Below the pieces are notes generated by a model. That model worked only from the letters and a program-made list of their open reading frames with translations, had not been told where the DNA came from and searched no databases. A DNA stretch of 39,669 nt from a bacterium BMS3Abin03. GTDB lineage: Bacteria > Bacteroidota > Ignavibacteria > Ignavibacteriales > Ignavibacteriaceae. The first letter of the stretch is position 1. Every line of letters begins with the position of its first letter. Where the stretch lies: contig BDSV01000228.1 of NCBI GenBank assembly GCA_002898075.1, positions 1 to 39,669 of the forward strand, written 5' to 3'. A program made the translations under genes and the position numbers. This document shows positions 16,958 through 25,451 of this stretch, piece after piece.

Positions 16958-18595
16958 GTGGAAGAAAATTCGAATCAATCCGATCTGAAAGAATCGAAAA
17001 GCATTGGGAAAGTAATATCGGATTCTTTTAAAGAGCTGGCCGAAACTTTTAGGGCATTTGTTAAAGCACCGAAAGCATTGTGGGGAATTAATGTACCGTA
17101 TATTATTGAGGGACTTGTATATTTTGGTATTCTTACAATTCTCGGCAAATTTTCTTCGGAAAACCTCGGGGTAACAGATGAACAGGCAGGTCTAATTTAT
17201 AGCTTCGTTACAGGCGGTATAACGTTTGCCATGCTTCTTTTGGGTGGTTGGTCGGATAAGCTGGGCGTGCGAACCTCGCTTGCATTGGCGTTTTTGATGA
17301 TGCTTATCGGCAGGATCTTTATAAGTTTATCGGGCACTATTAGTTTGGGGACAGGTATCGGGTCACCTATGTTCTATACTATGACAGCAGGCTTTCTGAT
17401 TATGATTGTAAGTTACGGTTTGTTCCAACCGGCGGCTTATGCAGGCGTAAAACGGTATACCAATAAAAAAACCGCTGCAATGGGTTACGCAGTAATTTAT
17501 GGCTTAATGAATCTCGGTGCATTTTTTTCCGGTTTCATTTCATCTTTTACACGCCACTCATTTGAAAACGTATTTCCTCCGAACGGGCTAACCGCAGTCT
17601 TCTGGGTGTATGTTGTTCTAACGGCTGTTTCTTTAATTATAACGATTACCCTTCTTACGCGTAAAACTGATAAGGATGCTGTAGATAGGGTTGAAAAAGA
17701 AAATGCTGCATCAACAGAAACAGATGAAAATGAATCGACCGATGATGAAAACGATAAAAATATTCCAAAAGAAAAAATAAATAATGTTCCGGTGGTCGCT
17801 TATTCAATTTTGACAGTAGTGCTTTTTCTTCTTTCCGGGTTTGGATTTAAGAATGCTATCAACAGAGTATTTGAATTCGATTTATTCGGTCGGAATATTC
17901 ACATAGATATTGCATTTGTTCTCTTCATTGTAATGTTTGTTTTCACAGCTTATGAGTATATTAAAAAACGACCCTGGCATCCTTTTAGAGATAAACGATT
18001 TACTTTCTTTGTCTTCATTTTAATTCCTGTACAAACATTGTTTGCGCATAATTGGCTCACCCTTCCATATTACCTCGATAGAGCTTTTCAGGGCTCGGTT
18101 GTTAGCCAATATTTTGAAGTATTCACTAACCTGAATCCAATTCTTATCTTTATTTTAACACCTATAATAGCAGGTTTAACTGCGAAAGTAAATGTTTATA
18201 AAATGATGATATACGGTACATTTGTAATGGCATTACCAACTTTTTTATTAACTATCGGTCCTAATATGTATATGTTTTTGCTATACGTTCTTTTGATGAC
18301 GATTGGTGAAGCTATGTGGTCGCCAAGATTTTTACAATGGATTGCCGAAGTTGCACCCAAAGGTAAAGTTGGTTTGTATATGGGTGTAGGACAGTTTCCC
18401 TGGTTTTTGGATAAGGTTTTTACGGGATTTTATTCGGGCTGGTTTTTATCTAAATATATTCCCAAGGGTGTGCCGCCCTCGCAGATGCACACCGGAACAT
18501 TGTGGTTTTTTTACGGACTAATTGCAATTATTACTCCAATCAGTTTACTACTTGCTAGAAAATGGATGCTTAAAGGATTCAAAATAAAAGCTTAA
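16958..18595 (+). CDS. Major facilitator superfamily transporter
   Basis: This is an integral membrane protein of 545 residues with about 12 hydrophobic helices. The MFS loop signature appears as LGGWSDKLGVRTSLALAF between helices 2 and 3 (GG-x-SD-x-x-G-x-R pattern), and a YGLMNLGAFFSG helix resembles those of peptide/POT-like transporters. A long acidic cytoplasmic loop (about 230-275, rich in E, D and N) separates the two six-helix halves. Translation starts at a GTG preceded by GGAAGGG ten bases upstream. The substrate cannot be told. It stands alone between two kinase loci and may transport a compound sensed by one of them, but that is guesswork. Confidence 0.88.
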   Translation: MEENSNQSDLKESKSIGKVISDSFKELAETFRAFVKAPKALWGINVPYIIEGLVYFGILTILGKFSSENLGVTDEQAGLIYSFVTGGITFAMLLLGGWSDKLGVRTSLALAFLMMLIGRIFISLSGTISLGTGIGSPMFYTMTAGFLIMIVSYGLFQPAAYAGVKRYTNKKTAAMGYAVIYGLMNLGAFFSGFISSFTRHSFENVFPPNGLTAVFWVYVVLTAVSLIITITLLTRKTDKDAVDRVEKENAASTETDENESTDDENDKNIPKEKINNVPVVAYSILTVVLFLLSGFGFKNAINRVFEFDLFGRNIHIDIAFVLFIVMFVFTAYEYIKKRPWHPFRDKRFTFFVFILIPVQTLFAHNWLTLPYYLDRAFQGSVVSQYFEVFTNLNPILIFILTPIIAGLTAKVNVYKMMIYGTFVMALPTFLLTIGPNMYMFLLYVLLMTIGEAMWSPRFLQWIAEVAPKGKVGLYMGVGQFPWFLDKVFTGFYSGWFLSKYIPKGVPPSQMHTGTLWFFYGLIAIITPISLLLARKWMLKGFKIKA

Positions 18596-18741
18596 ACAAT
18601 ATAATGGCAAATAATAAATTGAATGCTATAGTTAAAACTTTTCGTGTTATGGTTTTGGCTGCAATTTAATATGAATGAGAAATTACAAGCGATATAGTAT
18701 TTGTGATATAATTATATTTGATGATTAGGAAGGTTACGAAA

Positions 18742-20196
18742 ATGAATAAAAAAGCTTTGGAAGTGTTAACTAAATTTGATATTCTATTCAGCCAGCTTTG
18801 GGATATTTCTGTTGACGGAATGCGGCTTACAGATGGAAACGGTATAATTGTTATGGTAAACGATGCTTATTGTAAGATAGTTGAACTTGAAAAAGATAAA
18901 ATGATAGGTGAACCGTTTTCAATCGTATATCATTCCAAAGAGCAGGAAAGAGTGCTCAATACTTATCGCAGAGATGTTGGCAATAACGAAATAAAAACTC
19001 ATTTCGAAAGAGAGAACACACTGTGGAACGGAAAGAAAAAATGGTTCGGGTTTTCCAATTCATTTTTAGATTTAACCGGCGAAGGTAAATATACACTCAG
19101 CATTATTAAAGATATTACCGAGAGGAAAAAAGCAGAACTTGAACTGATCGAAAGCGAAAAAAAATTCAGGATGCTTTTTAATAATGCCAACGATGCGGTT
19201 TTTGTTACACAGCTTACCGAGGGAAAAACTTACGGCGATTTTGTTGAAGTGAATGAAATTGCATGTAATAGATTAGGTTATTCAAAAGAAGAATTCCTTA
19301 AATTAAGTCCATCCGCGATAGTTTATCCGCCGTTTATCAACGATTTTAATAAGTACACCCAAAAGCTGTTGGAAGATTCGCATGTTATTTACGAACTTAC
19401 TCACATGGCAAAAGATAAACGTTTAATTCCCGTTGAGATAAGTTCGCATTTATTTACTTATGAGGGATTGCCCATGGTACTATCTATTGCGAGAGATATA
19501 ACTGTTAGGAAGAAAACAGAAGAAAAACTTAGAAGAACCGGTTTTAGGTTGAGGAATCTTGCAACGCATCTTCAGTCGATCCGCGAGGAGGAAAGGACTA
19601 CAATTGCAAGGGAAATTCACGATGAATTGGGTCAGGTCTTAACGGTATTAAAAATTCAAATAAGTTTACTGGCAAACAAATTAAGAGACGATCAGGAAGA
19701 ACTTAAGGATAAAATTAAATCCATTTCCGATATGATTGACGGAACGGTAGAAAAGGTTCAGGGTATTACGTCGAAACTAAGACCGGATATTCTTGACGAG
19801 CTTGGTCTCATTCCGGCTATTGAATGGCAGGCACAGGAATTTAAAAAAGTTACAGGCATTAATTATTCTTTAACACTTCTGCGCGACGAGGTGAATCTGG
19901 ATAATGAAAAATCTACCGCAATCTTTCGTATTTTTCAGGAAGCGTTAACAAATATAATGAGGCATTCTTCGGCTACTTTGGTTAATATTTCTATCCTTAA
20001 AAGAGAAAGAAATTTAGTGCTGAAAATTGCGGATAACGGTATCGGTATAAATTCAAAACAGGAGAAAGATCCAAAATCTTTGGGCTTAATCGGCATGAAG
20101 GAAAGAGCGATGATTTTTGGTGGTGAGGTAACTGTGGAAGGAATACCGGGGAAGGGCACCGAAGTTACTGTTGAAATGCCTCTTGGTGATAATTAA
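18742..20196 (+). CDS. Two-PAS sensor histidine kinase, NarX/DegS (HisKA_3) type
   Basis: This is a soluble 484-residue sensor kinase. PAS domains lie at about 10-125 and 135-255, the first ending SIIKDITERKKAEL and the second SIARDITVRKKTEEKL. The HisKA_3 dimerisation region contains TTIAREIHDELGQVLTVLKI with the phosphoacceptor His293. The HATPase_c domain holds FRIFQEALTNIMRHSSA, ADNGIGI and GLIGMKERAMIFGG, the form typical of kinases paired with LuxR-type regulators. The start chosen, ATG at 18742, has a strong AGGAAGG nine bases upstream; TTG 18718 and ATG 18721 lie further up. Its cognate regulator begins ten bases after the stop. Confidence 0.93.
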   Translation: MNKKALEVLTKFDILFSQLWDISVDGMRLTDGNGIIVMVNDAYCKIVELEKDKMIGEPFSIVYHSKEQERVLNTYRRDVGNNEIKTHFERENTLWNGKKKWFGFSNSFLDLTGEGKYTLSIIKDITERKKAELELIESEKKFRMLFNNANDAVFVTQLTEGKTYGDFVEVNEIACNRLGYSKEEFLKLSPSAIVYPPFINDFNKYTQKLLEDSHVIYELTHMAKDKRLIPVEISSHLFTYEGLPMVLSIARDITVRKKTEEKLRRTGFRLRNLATHLQSIREEERTTIAREIHDELGQVLTVLKIQISLLANKLRDDQEELKDKIKSISDMIDGTVEKVQGITSKLRPDILDELGLIPAIEWQAQEFKKVTGINYSLTLLRDEVNLDNEKSTAIFRIFQEALTNIMRHSSATLVNISILKRERNLVLKIADNGIGINSKQEKDPKSLGLIGMKERAMIFGGEVTVEGIPGKGTEVTVEMPLGDN

Positions 20197-20206
20197 AATT
20201 TATTTT

Positions 20207-20851
20207 ATGGATACTACAATTAAAATATTAATTGCCGATGACCATGCAATTGTAAGAGAAGGATTAAAGCAAATTGTTGCCGAAGAATCAGATATGGTTG
20301 TTTCGGGTGAAGCGGCTAACGTAAATGAGCTTTTTGAATTGCTTGCAAAAGAAAAATGGACAATTGTTGTGCTCGATATAAATATGCCGGGTAAAAGCGG
20401 GCTTGAAGCTTTGAAAGATATGAAAGTAAGATACCCTAAAATACCCGTATTGATTTTAAGTATGTTCAGCGAGGAGCAATACGGTATAAGAGCACTTAAA
20501 GCCGGTGCATCGGGTTACCTTAAAAAAGTATCTGCGCCTACTGAATTAGTGAAGGCAATAAAAACCATTGTTTCCGGCAGGAAATATATCAACCAGTCTC
20601 TTGCCGAAAAATTAGCGGAGATAGTTGAAGAAAATAAGAAGAAAATTCCCCACGAGAATCTTTCGGACAGGGAATATCAAATAATGTGTTTAATAGCTTT
20701 AGGCAAAACAGCCGAAGAGATCGGCGGAGAATTATCAATTAGTGTTCATACGGTGTATTCCTACAGAAACCGCATTTTTGAAAAAATGAATCTGAAATCG
20801 AATGTAGAGCTGACTCAATATGCAATTCAGAATAAATTAATTGAATTGTAA
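20207..20851 (+). CDS. NarL/FixJ-type response regulator with LuxR HTH
   Basis: The 214-residue protein has a receiver domain with DD at 11-12, the phosphorylated Asp57 in VVLDINMPGKSG, Ser in LILSMFSEE and Lys in GYLKKVS. A C-terminal LuxR helix-turn-helix follows (LSDREYQIMCLIALGKTAEE, then ISVHTVYSYRNRIFEKMNL). It is the partner of the HisKA_3 kinase encoded ten bases upstream. The start is the ATG at 20207; an in-frame start inside the kinase gene (20171) would add 12 residues that the family lacks. The next gene, a protease-like lipoprotein, follows after 16 bases in the same direction and is a candidate operon member. Confidence 0.94.
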   Translation: MDTTIKILIADDHAIVREGLKQIVAEESDMVVSGEAANVNELFELLAKEKWTIVVLDINMPGKSGLEALKDMKVRYPKIPVLILSMFSEEQYGIRALKAGASGYLKKVSAPTELVKAIKTIVSGRKYINQSLAEKLAEIVEENKKKIPHENLSDREYQIMCLIALGKTAEEIGGELSISVHTVYSYRNRIFEKMNLKSNVELTQYAIQNKLIEL

Positions 20852-20867
20852 AAAAGGGAAGTGAGAC

Positions 20868-21926
20868 ATGAAAAAGAAAAAAACGAACAACGTACCGTTA
20901 TTTTTATTTCTTCTTTTAATAATATTACTTTATTCTTGTGCACCGGTTACTTACGAAAAAATATATCCCACACTGAAAGATGGAAAATATGACAGTGAAT
21001 TTCCGTACAAAGGAAGCTCGAATGAACTTGAGCAGATAAGCAAGTCCGTTAACAGGATAAACTCGACCGGTTTTTACAGAACATATCTATTCAACACGGC
21101 AGACAGTTTAACGATGAGCGATATAAGAAGCGGCTCGATTGATGACATGGCAATTCATATCGGGTTTACTGATAAATCAAGCTCGGGTACAGGCACAATT
21201 ATTTATTCGAACGAGGGAAAAGTAGCTTTGTTAACATGTGCCCATGTTATAAATTACCCCGATACTGTTATATCTTATACCGCCGATGAAAACGGCTACT
21301 TAACAAATTTTGTGGAAGTAGTATTAGTTAAAGTCAGGCAACGTATTTATGCAGCCGGATTTCCCGAAGGAAGTGAATTGGAAATATTGGCGATGGATAA
21401 AAATCTTGACGTTGCACTTATTGGAAGAAATTATACGACTTTTGCAAGATATAAATTCCCGGTTTTCAGCTTCCCGCCCGGCAAAGCAAAAGAACTTGAG
21501 TGGGGAACATTCGTTTATATATTTGGCTATCCGATGAACTACCAGATGATAACTAAAGCCCTTGTAAGCAGCCCTGACAGAGATGGGAACGGTTCATTTT
21601 TAGTTGATGCGGTTGTAAACCGGGGTTATAGCGGGGGAATTGTACTGGCGATAAAAGACGGCATACCGAATTTCGAATTGGTAGGTATTGTACAGTGGGT
21701 TCCCGAAGAAAGAAAAGATGTTCTCATTCCATTGCGAAGAAAAAATAATGAGCCGTACAGCAGGTTAGTACCGTACAAAGGAAATATTTACGTCGATAAA
21801 TTCTCGGAGATTAAATACGGAATTACAAGAGTAATTTCAATTGAATCTATTAAAGATTTCCTTAAACGTAATAAGGATATACTTTATGAGAAAGGGTATG
21901 CGTTAGAGAATTATATAAAGGATTAA
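20868..21926 (+). CDS. Trypsin/HtrA-fold serine protease-like lipoprotein
   Basis: This is an exported lipoprotein: a lysine-rich start, a hydrophobic stretch, and the lipobox LLYSC with lipid-modified Cys24. A trypsin-like fold is suggested by His126 in LLTCAHV, Asp181 in DKNLDVALIG and Ser255 in RGYSGGIV, the order and spacing of a serine-protease triad. The usual GNSGG is here GYSGG. GTGTIIYSNEGKVALLT matches the N-terminal barrel. No PDZ domain is seen; about 350 residues in total. It follows a kinase/LuxR-regulator pair by 16 bases, so the pair may control it. Its 3' end overlaps the convergent DUF2652 gene by four bases. The substrate is unknown, and an inactive or regulatory role cannot be excluded. 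Confidence 0.8.
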   Translation: MKKKKTNNVPLFLFLLLIILLYSCAPVTYEKIYPTLKDGKYDSEFPYKGSSNELEQISKSVNRINSTGFYRTYLFNTADSLTMSDIRSGSIDDMAIHIGFTDKSSSGTGTIIYSNEGKVALLTCAHVINYPDTVISYTADENGYLTNFVEVVLVKVRQRIYAAGFPEGSELEILAMDKNLDVALIGRNYTTFARYKFPVFSFPPGKAKELEWGTFVYIFGYPMNYQMITKALVSSPDRDGNGSFLVDAVVNRGYSGGIVLAIKDGIPNFELVGIVQWVPEERKDVLIPLRRKNNEPYSRLVPYKGNIYVDKFSEIKYGITRVISIESIKDFLKRNKDILYEKGYALENYIKD

Positions 21927-23050
21927 TCCCTGTTAAATTTTTCTTTTTCCCTTTCAATTGCTTTTCTTTCACAAAACTCTTTAAAGTTATTTAAATTTTC
22001 AGCAGCCGTCTTTTTTACTTTGTAGAGTATTAATCCTCTTAAAATTCGTAATATTATTTTTTTTATCAGGGAACTTTTTCTCTTCTCCTTCCCCGGAAAA
22101 ATCTTTACCGATAGTACTGTTCCTTCCGCTTCTTCTTTTAATTTGTAATCAGATACAAATGCAAATCCTTTACTTACTTCTACTTCTTCTATATAAGAAA
22201 TTTCTCTTTCCTTTGTCCCGTTGAACCGGGTAACGAAATGTATCTCGAGATCGTCAAAAACGCATGTGTGCGAAGCGTTTATTCTGTTTATCGGCTGATG
22301 GTTTTTAATTTTCTTTAATCCGGGAATGTATTCCAGTTTTGCATCAAAGTCGGTTAGCAATTCATGCACAAGCAGTACCGGGGCATTAATAAATATTGTA
22401 ATATCCGGCTCGGAATAATCGTATCCTTCTTTCTTGAATTTAGTTACATCGGGTAATTCGTTTCTAACGGCTGTTAGCGGAATATACTTTATGCTGATGT
22501 TTTTAAAGTTAGAAAAATTTTCCATGTGTAATTTAAAATCAACCCACGATTCCAAATACTGTTTCTCTAATTCCTGAGTGTTAAAATAATCATCGGTCAT
22601 TAAAAGATATTCGTTTTCCGGAACATTGTTTTTCAATAACCTGTGTGCAAGGATTACGTCACTGCCCATTATCTTATTAAAATCCCGGATGGCAACTTCC
22701 TCTAAAAAGCCGAAATGTGTGATAAACTTGAGAGTTAGGTTTACAGCAGTACGACACGCCCCGCATTGGCAAACATTATCCCTCTGTATAATTCTAATGT
22801 GAACATGAAAATCCAGGAACATCCTTTTTGCCTGCTCTATAAGCTCGGTAAGTTTAGGCGGGTCGCCTTTCCGGAAGAATAAAACCGCATCGCCTTCAAT
22901 CTCCGAAACCTCCATCCCGAGCTGGTTAGCGTTTAAGATTACTTCAATTAATTCTGAAATAATATGCTTGCTGTGTTTTGCCTCGGTTTCAGTTACAAAT
23001 TTTGTATAACCGCTTATATCGGGAATAAATATTAATGCTGTGGTTTCCAT
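21923..23050 (-). CDS. DUF2652 protein: nucleotide-cyclase-like domain fused to an SRPBCC-like domain
   Basis: The first half looks like half of a class III adenylate/guanylate cyclase: FIPDISGYTKFVTE with Asp11, and SEIEGDAVLFF with Asp54, the two positions that hold metal ions in cyclases. This is the DUF2652 family. A CQCGAC cluster (Cys94, 96, 99) sits between the two parts and could bind metal. From about residue 215 the sequence (DITIFINAPVLLVHELLTDF, then HTCVFDDLEIHFV) resembles a START/polyketide-cyclase (SRPBCC) ligand-binding fold. No membrane segment is present. Whether it makes a cyclic nucleotide is unknown. It is a single gene, convergent with the protease-like lipoprotein and overlapping it by four bases. 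Confidence 0.82.
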   Translation of the reverse strand: METTALIFIPDISGYTKFVTETEAKHSKHIISELIEVILNANQLGMEVSEIEGDAVLFFRKGDPPKLTELIEQAKRMFLDFHVHIRIIQRDNVCQCGACRTAVNLTLKFITHFGFLEEVAIRDFNKIMGSDVILAHRLLKNNVPENEYLLMTDDYFNTQELEKQYLESWVDFKLHMENFSNFKNISIKYIPLTAVRNELPDVTKFKKEGYDYSEPDITIFINAPVLLVHELLTDFDAKLEYIPGLKKIKNHQPINRINASHTCVFDDLEIHFVTRFNGTKEREISYIEEVEVSKGFAFVSDYKLKEEAEGTVLSVKIFPGKEKRKSSLIKKIILRILRGLILYKVKKTAAENLNNFKEFCERKAIEREKEKFNRD

Positions 23051-23327
23051 TCTTCGAATAAAACTTCTGATAAACTTAAATTAAAAATAGTTCCGAACCG
23101 GCAGAAAATAATTATTTAAAAGATGGAAATGAAACAATAAATTACAATCGGTCTGCTGGCAATTTTGATGATTTTTTTTCTCTGTGTAAAAAATATATTT
23201 TGAATAAAACTTTTGCGGTAATTTTTAATTCCGATTTTATTAATAATTCTTAATTTTCTTGATAAGCGGTAACATTTAAGGTATCATTGCAGTCTAATAA
23301 TAATGGAGAGAAAGAGACTGTTTTAAA

Positions 23328-23525
23328 ATGACGAAAATACTTGAAAAGAGAGTTGTAAAGCTCAAATGCCCTCACTGTAAAAAGGAAGTTAACTCTGCTT
23401 TTGTCTGTAAAATGGATTCAGTAATTGGTATAAGGTATGCGTTTCTTTGTGATAACTGCCAAAAACTGATCGGTATATCAAGTGAGAATGATCATACTAA
23501 ACTTCACACTTTTCAAACAATATAA
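23328..23525 (+). CDS. Small zinc-ribbon-like protein of unknown function
   Basis: This 65-residue protein has two CxxC knuckles, LKCPHCKKEV near the start and FLCDNCQKLIG about 30 residues later, which would hold one zinc ion. The rest is short and basic with no other domain. I do not recognise a family. The ATG follows an A-rich leader with GGAGAG about 20 bases before it. No operon partners: both neighbours are on the other strand. The cysteine spacing and the clean start support it as a real gene rather than a chance frame. Confidence 0.62.
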   Translation: MTKILEKRVVKLKCPHCKKEVNSAFVCKMDSVIGIRYAFLCDNCQKLIGISSENDHTKLHTFQTI

Positions 23526-23720
23526 TTCGGTTAATAAACTCTATTAGAATCCTTTGCAAAACCTATATAAAGTAAACAAATAGCATTAATATTAGTGTCA
23601 AAATTAATCAATAAGGAAGGCGAAGCATTGAAAAATGAATAAAATAGCACTTCCAAACCAATCAAGTAACATTAAGCATTTTGTGAAGAATAAGTTTCGC
23701 GAAGCCTCCTATTACTCGTC

Positions 23721-24770
23721 CTACAATATCACTCCCCCGCCGAGACAAACATCATCATCATAAAATACTGCAAACTGTCCGGGCGCAATTCCTTTATCCG
23801 GTTTATCCAGCTTTACAGTTGCTTTAGCATCATCCAACCATTCAACCATACAGTCGTACATATTTGCTCCGTGCCTTATTTTAACACCGAGTTCTTTTTT
23901 ATGAGGCGGACTGCCTGATATCCAATTGAATTTTCCGACATTAAACTCATCCTGCTCTCTTATTGCTTTGTTTTCTTGTGAGATATAAACAATATTATTC
24001 TTCACATCTTTCTTCACCACATACCAGGGTCCACCGCCTAAACCCAATCCCGAACGCTGCCCGATTGTGTAATAATAATAACCGGGATGCTTGCCCATTA
24101 CTCTATTTGTATCAATGTCTATTATTGCACCCTCTATTTCGCCAAGATGATGTTTGATGAACTCACTAAACTTTACCTGCCCTAAAAAGCAAATTCCCTG
24201 GCTGTCTTTTCTATCCATATTCGGCAAATTAAAATGATGTGCGAGTTCCCTGATTTTTACTTTATTAAATTTACCAATAGGAAATAATGTTCGTGAAAGC
24301 TGCGCTTGTGTAAGATAAGCTAAAAAGTATGTCTGATCTTTTACAGGATCGGGGGATCTTTTCAGGATATATTTGCCATTAATTTCTTCAACCCGGGCGT
24401 AATGCCCGCTCGCAACCTTTTCGAATGAGGCATCTATCTTTTCATAAAACTGCCCGAATTTTATTAAGCTATTACAAAAAATATCAGGGTTCGGGGTTCT
24501 TCCCTCTTTTATTTCCTCGATGGTATAAGTAACAACTGTATCCCAGTATTCCTCCTGAAGAGATAAAATTTTCAGCGGAACATTTGCCTGCTTGCAGACA
24601 GCGCGCGCATACTTTAAATCTTCCTCCCATGGGCAATCGCCGAGGAATGAGAATTCATCCTGCAACCAAATCTTCAAATAAAATGCGGTGAGATCGTGAC
24701 CATTATCTTTCAGAAGTCTTAATGCAACAGAACTATCCACTCCGCCTGAAAGTAATACTGCTATCTTCAT
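23721..24770 (-). CDS. mnmA: tRNA-specific 2-thiouridylase MnmA
   Basis: MnmA inserts sulfur at C2 of the wobble uridine of tRNAs for Lys, Glu and Gln. The N-terminal PP-loop is seen as LLSGGVDSSVA (residues 6-16), where many homologues have GMSGGVDSS. The catalytic cysteines appear as Cys99 in NPDIFCNSLIKF and Cys194 in DSQGICFLG. The tRNA-binding and C-terminal barrel segments GHYARV, KDQTYFLAYL, LPNMDRKDS and GQRSGLGLGG are all in family order. The length of 349 residues is normal. The gene is not in an obvious operon; a small membrane protein gene lies about 100 bases upstream in the same direction. Confidence 0.96.
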   Translation of the reverse strand: MKIAVLLSGGVDSSVALRLLKDNGHDLTAFYLKIWLQDEFSFLGDCPWEEDLKYARAVCKQANVPLKILSLQEEYWDTVVTYTIEEIKEGRTPNPDIFCNSLIKFGQFYEKIDASFEKVASGHYARVEEINGKYILKRSPDPVKDQTYFLAYLTQAQLSRTLFPIGKFNKVKIRELAHHFNLPNMDRKDSQGICFLGQVKFSEFIKHHLGEIEGAIIDIDTNRVMGKHPGYYYYTIGQRSGLGLGGGPWYVVKKDVKNNIVYISQENKAIREQDEFNVGKFNWISGSPPHKKELGVKIRHGANMYDCMVEWLDDAKATVKLDKPDKGIAPGQFAVFYDDDVCLGGGVIL

Positions 24771-24871
24771 AATAAATTATCTGTTAAAAATTTTAAAATA
24801 AAAATAAGAAAACGGTAAGGAAGAAATAAGTCAGTTTGTATCCGGGGAAGCAGTTTATAAAAATATATTTG

Positions 24872-25360
24872 TTATCTCTTTTTCTTAGCAGTTAAATGAT
24901 TGATAACCTGGTCATAAAGTTCTTTATTAACTTTACTTAATATAAATGTTATAAGCTTGCCCGAATCTTTCATCTTTTGTGAGAAACCTATACATACCTG
25001 GTTTTTACCGTCACACACTTTTAATATTCCCGAGAGCTTACCGCTGAAAATTCCACCGCTGAGCGACTCGATGTCTTTGTAGTAAATAACAATCTCTTTT
25101 TTCGATAAAAAAAATTTTGTGCATTTCATCTTATCTTCGTCCGCTTCAATTTTATAGGGAAGTATTTTGTGGTATATAAGATAAGTTCTGTTAACTATGT
25201 AAAGAATGATCAGAGAGATTACTAGCGGGATAAGTAGTATTTTGTTCTTATCTATATAAACAATTATGGGAACGAGATATATTACAAGCAAAAATGTAAC
25301 GATTAGGTTCCCGAATCGAAATATAAGCTTATAAAATATTGAATAAGTAAAAGTTTGCAT
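24872..25360 (-). CDS. Small membrane protein with a PH-like cytoplasmic domain
   Basis: This is a 162-residue protein with two closely spaced N-terminal membrane helices (about 15-32 and 40-58), joined by a short charged turn. A soluble domain starts at ILPYKIEADEDKM. The pattern of short strands that follows (KCTKFFLSKKEIVIYYKDIE, then SGILKVCDGKNQVCIGF) suggests a bacterial PH-like fold, as in YdbS/DUF304-type proteins. Catalytic residues are absent. No characterised family is recognised with confidence. It is on the same strand as, and about 100 bases upstream of, mnmA. Confidence 0.65.
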   Translation of the reverse strand: MQTFTYSIFYKLIFRFGNLIVTFLLVIYLVPIIVYIDKNKILLIPLVISLIILYIVNRTYLIYHKILPYKIEADEDKMKCTKFFLSKKEIVIYYKDIESLSGGIFSGKLSGILKVCDGKNQVCIGFSQKMKDSGKLITFILSKVNKELYDQVINHLTAKKKR

Positions 25361-25451
25361 TATTTAATATAGATTTCTTTGCTGCTGTAAATTTAGTAAT
25401 AAATAGCTAATTAATCTTTTGAAGATAAATTAAACGAGGGTTTGATAATTA

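Noticed and set aside
18604-18669. A 21-codon frame (MANNKLNAIVKTFRVMVLAA) after the MFS gene
   Set aside because: No ribosome site and no family or repeat support; expected by chance in AT-rich spacer.
20171-20206. Earlier start for the LuxR-type regulator inside the kinase gene
   Set aside because: It adds 12 hydrophobic residues absent from receiver domains; the ATG at 20207 begins right at the receiver fold.
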